DNA from: Achromobacter xylosoxidans A8
GTDB taxonomy: Bacteria; Pseudomonadota; Gammaproteobacteria; Burkholderiales; Burkholderiaceae_B
Direction: 5' to 3'
Length of the DNA: 64,000 nucleotides
Assembly (NCBI RefSeq): GCF_000165835.1
Contig: NC_014640.1
Span: 3,596,001 to 3,660,000, forward strand
The notes under the pieces were generated by a model that was not told where the DNA came from, did not search any database, and saw nothing but the letters and a program-made list of their open reading frames with translations. A program made the position numbers and the translations under genes. Shown in pieces: positions 57,887-64,000 of this stretch (positions are counted from its first letter, which is position 1; the number at the start of each line of letters is the position of its first letter).

Positions 57887-58846
57887 ATGACCCCGGCCGA
57901 TCACGGTCGCACGCGCTCAACCGCGCCCGCCTCCGGCGGCCCGATGATGGGGGTGCTGTTGCTGGTGCTGTCGATGTGGACGTTGTCGTGCCTGGACGCC
58001 AGCGGCAAGTGGGTGATGAACGCGGGCGTACCGTTGCTGGTGCTGTCGTGGTTCCGCTACGCCGTGCACTTGGCGCTGGTGCTGGCCCTGGTGCTGCCTG
58101 CGCGCGGCCTGGGCGTTTTTCGCAGCAAGAAGCCGCGCGAACAGATCCTGCGGGGTGGCTCGATGTTCCTGGCCACGCTGATGTTCTTCACCACGCTGAG
58201 CTACATCCCCCAGGCCGAAGCCACCGCCATCAATTTCCTGGCGCCGCTGCTGGTGCTGTCGGCCGCGCCCTGGGTGCTCAAGGAACCTGCCCGCCTGTCG
58301 CGTTTCGTCGCCGCGGGCATTGCTTTCATCGGCGTGATCATCGTGATCCGTCCCGGCGGCGGCCTGGATCCCGTCGGCACGGTGTTCGGCCTGCTCACGG
58401 CCTGTTGTTTCGCGGTGCAGTTCATTGCGACGCGCCGCGTCGCGGGCGACGACCCGTTCACCTCGCTGATCTGGAGCGGCGCCGTCGGCACCATCTGCCT
58501 GACGCTGGCCCTGCCCTTCATCCTGCCGCCCGCCCTGCCCATCCTCAAGGCGCTGGCGCCGTTGGACTGGGTCGTGCTGATCTCCACCGGCATCACCGGT
58601 GGCCTTGGGCATCTGTTCCAGATCGCCGCCTACCGCCGCGCGCCCGCTTCTACCCTGGCGCCCTTTGTCTACCTGCAGATCATCAGCGCCACCTCGGTCG
58701 GCTGGCTGGTCTGGGGCCATTTCCCGGATCCTCTGACCTGGCTGGGCATCGCCATCATCTGCGCCAGCGGTATCGGCATCGGCCTGATCGAATGGCGCCG
58801 CAGCCGCGCCCAGGCCGCGCCGCTGGCCCGGGCCGGCGTGCGCTGA
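57887..58846 (+). CDS. DMT family transporter (two EamA domains)
   Basis: 319 residues from ATG at 57887, with AAGGAG nine bases before it. There are ten membrane helices in two EamA repeats, the second beginning near PVGTVFGLLTACCFAVQF. The family exports or imports metabolites such as amino acids and nucleobases. It is divergent from the paralogous LysR (88-base gap), so it may also be in that regulator's reach. No substrate can be assigned. Confidence 0.92.
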   Translation: MTPADHGRTRSTAPASGGPMMGVLLLVLSMWTLSCLDASGKWVMNAGVPLLVLSWFRYAVHLALVLALVLPARGLGVFRSKKPREQILRGGSMFLATLMFFTTLSYIPQAEATAINFLAPLLVLSAAPWVLKEPARLSRFVAAGIAFIGVIIVIRPGGGLDPVGTVFGLLTACCFAVQFIATRRVAGDDPFTSLIWSGAVGTICLTLALPFILPPALPILKALAPLDWVVLISTGITGGLGHLFQIAAYRRAPASTLAPFVYLQIISATSVGWLVWGHFPDPLTWLGIAIICASGIGIGLIEWRRSRAQAAPLARAGVR

Positions 58847-58942
58847 GCCAGCAGCGCGCGGGCGCCTCCTCCCGTACAATGCGGGTCGCTTTTTGCGCTT
58901 TCGCGCATGGGCGATCCAGGCAATCCCCGAATCGAGGCTCCC

Positions 58943-60133
58943 ATGATCATCAAGCCCCGTGTGCGCGGCTTCATCTGCGTCACCACCCATCCGGCCGGCT
59001 GCGCCGCCAACGTCCGCAATCAGATCGACTACGTCCAGGCCCAGGGGCCGATAGCTGGCGGGCCGAAACGCGTGCTGGTGCTGGGCGCATCCACCGGCTA
59101 TGGCCTGGCGGCGCGGATCAGCGCGGCCTTCGGCTGCGGCGCGCAGACGCTGGGCGTGTTCTTCGAACGGCCCGGCGACGCTGCCAAGGCTGGCACCCCG
59201 GGCTGGTACAACACGGCGGAGTTCCACGAGCAGGCCCACGCCGCCGGGCTCTACGCCAAGAGCGTCAATGGCGACGCCTTCTCCGACGAGATCAAGCGCA
59301 AGACCATAGATCTCATCAAACAGGACCTCGGCCAGGTCGACCAGGTGATTTACAGCCTGGCCGCGCCGCGTCGCACGCACCCGAAAACCGGGGAAGTCTT
59401 CAATTCCACGCTCAAGCCCATCGGCCAGGCGGTCAACCTGCGCGGCCTGGACACCGACCGCGAAGTGGTCAAGGAATCCGTGCTGGAACCGGCCACCCAG
59501 GCCGAGATCGACGCCACCGTGGCCGTCATGGGCGGCGAAGACTGGCAGATGTGGATCGATGCCCTGCTGGAAGCGGGCGTGCTGGCCGAAGGCGCCACCA
59601 CCACGGCCTTCACCTATCTGGGCGAGAAGATCACCCACGACATCTACTGGAACGGCTCCATCGGCGCCGCCAAGAAGGACCTGGACCAGAAGGTGCTGGA
59701 AATCCGCGCCAAGCTGGCCGCGCGCGGCGGCGACGCCCGCGTGTCGGTGCTCAAGGCGGTGGTGACGCAGGCCAGCTCGGCGATCCCCATGATGCCGCTC
59801 TACCTGTCACTGCTGTTCAAGACCATGAAGGAAGCCGGCACGCATGAAGGCTGCATCGAACAGGTCTATGGCCTGTACCGCGACAGCCTCTGCGGCCAGG
59901 CGCCCATCCTGGACCAGGACGGCCGCCTGCGCGCCGACTACAAGGAACTGGATCCCGAAATACAAGCCCGCGTGCAGGCGCTGTGGAGCCAGGTCACCAA
60001 CGACAACATCTACCAGCTGACGGATTTCGCGGGCTACAAGCAGGACTTCCTGCGCCTGTTCGGCTTCGAGATCGACGGCGTCGACTATGAAGCCGACACC
60101 GATCCGGCCGTGGAAATCCGCGGCCTGGCGTAA
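58943..60133 (+). CDS. fabV: Trans-2-enoyl-CoA/enoyl-ACP reductase FabV
   Basis: 396 residues from ATG at 58943 ([20 protein letters not shown]), the standard FabV start. The NAD(P)H-binding [16 protein letters not shown] and the Y-X8-K catalytic motif ([10 protein letters not shown]) identify the family. It carries out the last step of fatty-acid elongation. FabV enzymes are insensitive to triclosan, unlike FabI. If FabI is also present elsewhere, FabV would be a second enzyme; that cannot be seen here. It stands alone. Confidence 0.96.
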   Translation: MIIKPRVRGFICVTTHPAGCAANVRNQIDYVQAQGPIAGGPKRVLVLGASTGYGLAARISAAFGCGAQTLGVFFERPGDAAKAGTPGWYNTAEFHEQAHAAGLYAKSVNGDAFSDEIKRKTIDLIKQDLGQVDQVIYSLAAPRRTHPKTGEVFNSTLKPIGQAVNLRGLDTDREVVKESVLEPATQAEIDATVAVMGGEDWQMWIDALLEAGVLAEGATTTAFTYLGEKITHDIYWNGSIGAAKKDLDQKVLEIRAKLAARGGDARVSVLKAVVTQASSAIPMMPLYLSLLFKTMKEAGTHEGCIEQVYGLYRDSLCGQAPILDQDGRLRADYKELDPEIQARVQALWSQVTNDNIYQLTDFAGYKQDFLRLFGFEIDGVDYEADTDPAVEIRGLA

Positions 60134-60142
60134 GCCGCGCCG

Positions 60143-60856
60143 CTAACGCGCCATCAGCTCCAGCAGGCGGTCCAGGCCGCCTTCGTCGATCGCCACCTTG
60201 ACCTCCTCGCGCACGGCCGGCTTGGCGCGGTAGCCCACCGACAAGCCGGCGGCGCGCATCATCGGCAGATCGTTGGCGCCATCGCCCACGGCGATGGCGC
60301 GCTCCGGTCCCACGCCCAGCGCCGCGCACACTTCGAGCAGCTTGCGGCGCTTCTCCTCTCCGTCGCAGATATCGCCCCAGGCCTGGGGCAGCAGCCGGCC
60401 CGTCAAGCGGCCGTCTACGATTTCCAGCACATTGGCGCGCACGTCGTCCAGGCCCAGGCGCACCCGCAGGCGGTCGGTGAAGCAGGTAAAGCCGCCGGTC
60501 ACCAGCAGGCAGGTCAGGCCCGCGGCCTTGCAGGCCGCGATCAGCGTCTCGGCACCAGGATTGATGCGCACGCGCTGCTCGTAGACCTCGTCCAGCGCCG
60601 CTTCCGGCATACCCGCCAGCAGCGCCACGCGCTCGCGCAGGCTCTGCTTGTAGTCCTTGATCTCGCCGCGCATCGCGGCTTCGGTCAGCGCCGCCACCTC
60701 GGCCTTCTTGCCCATCAGGTCCGCCATCTCGTCCAGCGTCTCGATCGAGATCAGCGTGGAGTCCATGTCGAAGGCGATGAGCTTGTAGTCCCTCAGCGCC
60801 AGCGGAGGCGCAATGCCGCGCCAGTGCAGGCCGGGTATCGTCGAGGCGGAATGCAT
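60143..60856 (-). CDS. serB: Phosphoserine phosphatase
   Basis: 237 residues. HAD motif I is FDMDSTLI (Asp30, Asp32), motif II is VTGGFT, and motif III/IV ends in GDGANDLPMM. The enzyme frees serine from O-phosphoserine, the last step of serine synthesis. It lacks the N-terminal ACT-like domain of longer SerB proteins. It is convergent with fabV, with only nine bases between them. Confidence 0.95.
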   Translation of the reverse strand: MHSASTIPGLHWRGIAPPLALRDYKLIAFDMDSTLISIETLDEMADLMGKKAEVAALTEAAMRGEIKDYKQSLRERVALLAGMPEAALDEVYEQRVRINPGAETLIAACKAAGLTCLLVTGGFTCFTDRLRVRLGLDDVRANVLEIVDGRLTGRLLPQAWGDICDGEEKRRKLLEVCAALGVGPERAIAVGDGANDLPMMRAAGLSVGYRAKPAVREEVKVAIDEGGLDRLLELMAR

Positions 60857-60869
60857 GAGTTGTCCTTGT

Positions 60870-61778
60870 CTATGCGGAATGGGAGGGGTCGCGCCCTTGC
60901 TCGCGCAGCCACTCGATGAACAATTGCGCGGATGCAGCGGCGGGACCGTCCTGCCGGTACAGGGCGTGGATGCCGGCGTTGGGCAGTTGCGGGCCGTCGA
61001 ACAGCGGGCGCAGCCGGTCAGCGCGGATATCGTCTTCCAGCAGGCACCAAGGCGCCAGCGCGATGCCGAGGTCGTTCATGGCAGCCTGCATGCACAGGAA
61101 CTGGTGGTCGAACACCGGCCCGGGCAACTGCGCGGGCACGTCCACCTTGGCCAGCGCGAACCAGCGCGGCCAGTGGTCCATGCCGCCCGCGATCTTCAGC
61201 AGCGGATGCCCCAGGCAATCCGCAGGCGCGGCCAGGCGGTTGCGCTCGATGAAGCGCGGCGACGCCACTGGCACGTGAAAGTCGTCCAGGCAGTGCACAC
61301 AGGCCAGGTCCGAATGCGCCATGTAGCCATGGCGGATCAGCACGTCGCTGCCCGTATCGCCGCCACGGTCCAGGAAGGAGCGCCCCTGCGTGGTGAGCTG
61401 CACGTCCACCCCCGGATGCCGGGCCTGGAACGCCGACAGGCGCGGAATCAGCCATTTCATGGTCAGGGACGGCGTGGCGCAGACGCGCAGCACGCCGCCA
61501 TAGGCGGGCGATTTCAGCTTGGCGGTCGCGGCCGCGATGCGTTCCAGGCTGGCCTGGATCTCGGGAAAATAGGCCTGGGCGCAAGGCAGCAGCGCCACGC
61601 CGCGCGCCTCGCGCGCGAACAGGGGTTGCCCCACGTACTCTTCGAGTATGCGGATCTGCTGGCTGACCGCGCTGTGCGTAATGCTCAGTTCGTCGGCGGC
61701 CGCGGTGAAACTGCGCAGACGCGCCGCGGCTTCGAACACGCGCAAGGCCTTGAGCGGCGGCAGGCTCTGCCCCGCCAT
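60870..61778 (-). CDS. LysR family regulator of the GcvA type
   Basis: 302 residues. The N-terminus LPPLKALRVFEAAARLRSFTAAADEL and the helix-turn-helix ITHSAVSQQIRILEEYVG are of the GcvA/AmpR branch. It is 13 bases upstream of serB on the same strand and divergent from the ABC transporter genes at 62023. The gap to these holds TTAG-N5-CTAA, a site of the kind GcvA-type regulators use. It probably controls the ABC operon and itself. Confidence 0.92.
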   Translation of the reverse strand: MAGQSLPPLKALRVFEAAARLRSFTAAADELSITHSAVSQQIRILEEYVGQPLFAREARGVALLPCAQAYFPEIQASLERIAAATAKLKSPAYGGVLRVCATPSLTMKWLIPRLSAFQARHPGVDVQLTTQGRSFLDRGGDTGSDVLIRHGYMAHSDLACVHCLDDFHVPVASPRFIERNRLAAPADCLGHPLLKIAGGMDHWPRWFALAKVDVPAQLPGPVFDHQFLCMQAAMNDLGIALAPWCLLEDDIRADRLRPLFDGPQLPNAGIHALYRQDGPAAASAQLFIEWLREQGRDPSHSA

Positions 61779-61929
61779 CTCAGTTGCGGCCCGCCCGCGC
61801 GCCGGCCCGGCGCCGCGCTGTGCTGCTCTTTCCCACGTTTTCCCTTGTCGTCTATTTTTCTATGGGCGCGGCTTGCGCGCGCCTCTGCCATCCAGCCGCA
61901 TTCTAGGTGATAGCCCGCGCGCCGACCTC

Positions 61930-61942
61930 TTAGAAAAACTAA
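61930..61942. promoter_or_regulatory. Possible GcvA-type binding site
   Basis: TTAG, AAAAA, CTAA is an inverted repeat in the gap between the LysR gene and the divergent ABC operon. GcvA in E. coli recognises CTAAT half-sites. The match is short, so chance cannot be excluded. Confidence 0.4.
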
Positions 61943-62022
61943 CGACTACCCTTAAAAAACACCGCTGGTCGGGCGCACAGCGCGTTCCTATGATGCCGAC
62001 AACCTCAAGCAGGAAGCGAAAC

Positions 62023-63099
62023 ATGGCATCAATCACCGTAGACGGCATCGTCAAGACTTTCGGCGGGCAGCAAGTGCTGCGCAATCTGTCGCTGCACATC
62101 CCCGACGGCGCGTTCTACACGCTGCTGGGACCCAGCGGCTGCGGCAAGACCACGCTGCTGCGCTGCATTGCCGGCTTCTATGCGCCCGACGGCGGACGCC
62201 TGCTGTTCGACCAGGACGACGTGACCCATGTGTCCGCGCACCGCCGCGACATCGGCATGGTGTTCCAGGACTATGCGCTGTTCCCCGACAAGACCGCCTT
62301 CGACAACGTCGCCTACGGCCTGCGCGCCCGCGGCGTGGCGCGCGCCGAAATCACGCGGCGCGTCAACGAGGCGCTGGACAAGGTCGGGCTGCTGGCCCTG
62401 GCGGAACGCTATCCCGCGCAGATGAGCGGCGGGCAGCGCCAGCGCGTGGCCCTGGCGCGCGCGCTGGTGATCCGCCCGCGCGTGCTGCTGATGGACGAGC
62501 CCCTTTCCAACCTGGACGCCAAGATGCGTCTACAAATGCGCGACGTGATCCTGGACCTGGTGCGCGAGGCCGGCATTACCACGGTGTTCGTGACGCATGA
62601 CCAGGAAGAAGCCCTGGCGATGTCCGACCGCATCGCCATCATGGATCGCGGCGACATCGCCCAGCTGGGCACGCCGGAAGAACTCTACGGCACGCCCGTC
62701 AACGCCTACGTGGCGGACTTCATCGGCTCGGCCAACGTGATCCCGGTGCCGGCCCGCAACGGCCAGGCAGGCGCTCCCGCCGGCCATGTGCGCTACGAGA
62801 TCTGCGGCCTGGGCTTTGACGGCGTGCAAGGCAGCGACCAGCTGGACGGCAAGGGCGTGCTGATCGCCCGCCCGGAGGAACTGGCCCTGATGGCGCCCGC
62901 CCCTTACGTGCCCAATACCTTGCCCGGCAAGGTGTTGCGGCGCCAGTACCTGGGTTTCAAGACGGCCTATCGCATCGCGCTGGACAATGGCTCCGAGATC
63001 CGCGTCGAACTGCATGCCGGCAATATGGTGGCGCAGTTCCAGCCCGGCGAAGCCGTGCAGGTGCTGATCCCCGCCGACAGCCGCGTCGTCAACGCCTGA
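62023..63099 (+). CDS. ABC transporter ATP-binding protein with TOBE domain (FbpC/PhnT/PotA class)
   Basis: 358 residues from ATG at 62023, preceded by AGGAAG. The ABC domain has Walker A GPSGCGKTT, signature MSGGQRQRVALARAL and Walker B VLLMDEPLSNLD. A TOBE domain follows from about residue 260 (ARPEELALMAP, RRQYLGFKTAYRIAL). The class imports polyamines, ferric iron, phosphonates or spermidine-like compounds. The binding protein is not seen before it and may lie to the right of the window. Confidence 0.93.
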   Translation: MASITVDGIVKTFGGQQVLRNLSLHIPDGAFYTLLGPSGCGKTTLLRCIAGFYAPDGGRLLFDQDDVTHVSAHRRDIGMVFQDYALFPDKTAFDNVAYGLRARGVARAEITRRVNEALDKVGLLALAERYPAQMSGGQRQRVALARALVIRPRVLLMDEPLSNLDAKMRLQMRDVILDLVREAGITTVFVTHDQEEALAMSDRIAIMDRGDIAQLGTPEELYGTPVNAYVADFIGSANVIPVPARNGQAGAPAGHVRYEICGLGFDGVQGSDQLDGKGVLIARPEELALMAPAPYVPNTLPGKVLRRQYLGFKTAYRIALDNGSEIRVELHAGNMVAQFQPGEAVQVLIPADSRVVNA

Positions 63100-63112
63100 G
63101 GACGCGCCGACC

Positions 63113-64000
63113 ATGAAAATCAAATGGTGGCCCTGGGGCATCTTGACCGCGATCAGCCTGGCCTTGCTGCTGTTCTTCGTGCTCTATCCGCTGGGCGTGC
63201 TGTTCAGCAACAGCGTCACCGGGCAGGACGGCGGCTTCACGCTGGAGGGCTTCAAGGCCCTGCTGGCCGATTCGCAGTATGTGGAGGCCTTCGGCAATAC
63301 GCTGATCCTGGGCCTGGCGGTCACGACCTGCACGGTGCTGGTGGGCGTGCCTTTCGCCTACATGGTGGCGCGCTTCGACTTTCCGCTGAAGAACCTGGTG
63401 GCGATCCTGCCGGTGCTGACAATCGTGATCCCCGAGATCATCGTCGGCCAGTCCTGGCTGCTGATCCTGGGCAACAACGGCATCCTGACCAATCTGCTGG
63501 GCGACGCCGGCATCTCGCTGCCTTCGTTCTACGGCTGGACCGGCATGGTGTTCTCCATGACGCTGGTCTACTACACCTACATCTACCTGGGCGTGCTGGC
63601 CGCGTTGCGCGGCTTCGACGGCCAGTTGGAAGAAGCCGGCCTGAGCCTGGGCACGCCGCCGCTGCTGACCAAGCTGCGCGTGCTGGTGCCGGTGCTGCTG
63701 CCGGCGGTGCTGGTCAACGCGCTGGTGGTGTTCACGCTGGTGGTGGGCAACTTCGCCCTGGCCATGCTGCTGGGCAGCCGCGTGCCGCTGCTCTCGGTCA
63801 TGACGTACAACACCTTCGTCAGCGAAATGGGCGGCAGCCCGACACTGCAGAGCGCCATGTCGGTGGTGTCCATCGCCATCGTCGCCATCGTGCTGTTCTT
63901 CCAGAAACGCGTGGTCGAACGCAAGGTCTACACCATGACGCAGGGGCGCGCGCCGGCCGCCACCCGCGTGCGGTCGTGGACCGCCCTGCTCTACACCAGC
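63113..64000 (+). CDS. ABC transporter permease, N-terminal part (cut by the window edge)
   Basis: ATG at 63113 opens 296 codons that stay open to the right edge, so the gene continues outside. The protein starts MKIKWWPWGILTAISLALLL and has about six membrane helices and an EAA-type loop near LEEAGLSLGTPPLLTKLRVL. It starts 13 bases after the ATPase gene, so they form an operon. It belongs to the same general class as the permease at the left end of the window but has different flanking genes. Confidence 0.88.
   Translation, partial: MKIKWWPWGILTAISLALLLFFVLYPLGVLFSNSVTGQDGGFTLEGFKALLADSQYVEAFGNTLILGLAVTTCTVLVGVPFAYMVARFDFPLKNLVAILPVLTIVIPEIIVGQSWLLILGNNGILTNLLGDAGISLPSFYGWTGMVFSMTLVYYTYIYLGVLAALRGFDGQLEEAGLSLGTPPLLTKLRVLVPVLLPAVLVNALVVFTLVVGNFALAMLLGSRVPLLSVMTYNTFVSEMGGSPTLQSAMSVVSIAIVAIVLFFQKRVVERKVYTMTQGRAPAATRVRSWTALLYTS

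Overview
The window is GC-rich chromosomal DNA from a betaproteobacterium of the Alcaligenaceae, most likely Achromobacter or a close Bordetella relative. The reasons are the very high GC content, a Bug-type (TctC) tricarboxylate receptor, many LysR regulators with adjacent transporters, and the housekeeping blocks glnA-ntrB-ntrC, hemW-rdgB and gmk-rpoZ-spoT. The genus is an inference from gene content, not from a marker gene. I saw no rRNA, tRNA, insertion sequence, phage or CRISPR array. Two genes are cut by the window edges: the permease at the left end and the permease at the right end.

Layout. 1-1.5 kb: end of an iron/phosphonate-type ABC importer. 1.5-5.4 kb: Bug receptor, two pirins and a divergent LysR. 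5.4-9.8 kb: nitrogen control (ntrC, ntrB, glnA) with a textbook sigma-54/NtrC promoter. 9.8-11.7 kb: hemW and rdgB. 11.9-18.1 kb: an EAL-CBS-GGDEF protein, a chemoreceptor, an acyl-CoA dehydrogenase and a MmgE/PrpD protein. 18.1-20.1 kb: rph and yicC. 20.3-28 kb: an accessory block (higBA-like toxin-antitoxin, lysP, amn, NlpC/P60 hydrolase, SDR, tsdB-tsdA). 28-31.2 kb: gmk-rpoZ-spoT. 31.3-38.5 kb: glnHPQ, a C45-family hydrolase and a fused 5-oxoprolinase/hydantoinase. 38.5-40 kb: a MarR-like regulator and nudC. 40.2-44.4 kb: a TRAP transporter and a porin. 44.4-49 kb: a complete liv-type branched-chain amino acid ABC transporter. 49.2-57.8 kb: a catabolic-looking cluster (DUF1445 hydro-lyase, LysR, amidase, DUF2848, TRAP transporter, second LysR). 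57.9-64 kb: a DMT permease, fabV, serB, another LysR and the start of a second iron/phosphonate/polyamine-type ABC system.

How the genes work together. Much of the window concerns uptake and use of organic nitrogen and carboxylates. glnA and ntrBC set nitrogen status; glnHPQ, liv and lysP import amino acids; 5-oxoprolinase, the amidase and the C45 hydrolase could open lactams and amides. The most interesting part is 49.2-57.8 kb. Two closely similar 301-residue LysR regulators each lie just upstream of a transcription unit (the hydro-lyase, and the TRAP operon). Each of the two gaps carries a nearly identical 24-base element (21 of 24 bases) containing a LysR T-N11-A box. This points to an apparently undescribed, co-regulated amide/lactam or dicarboxylate uptake and degradation module.
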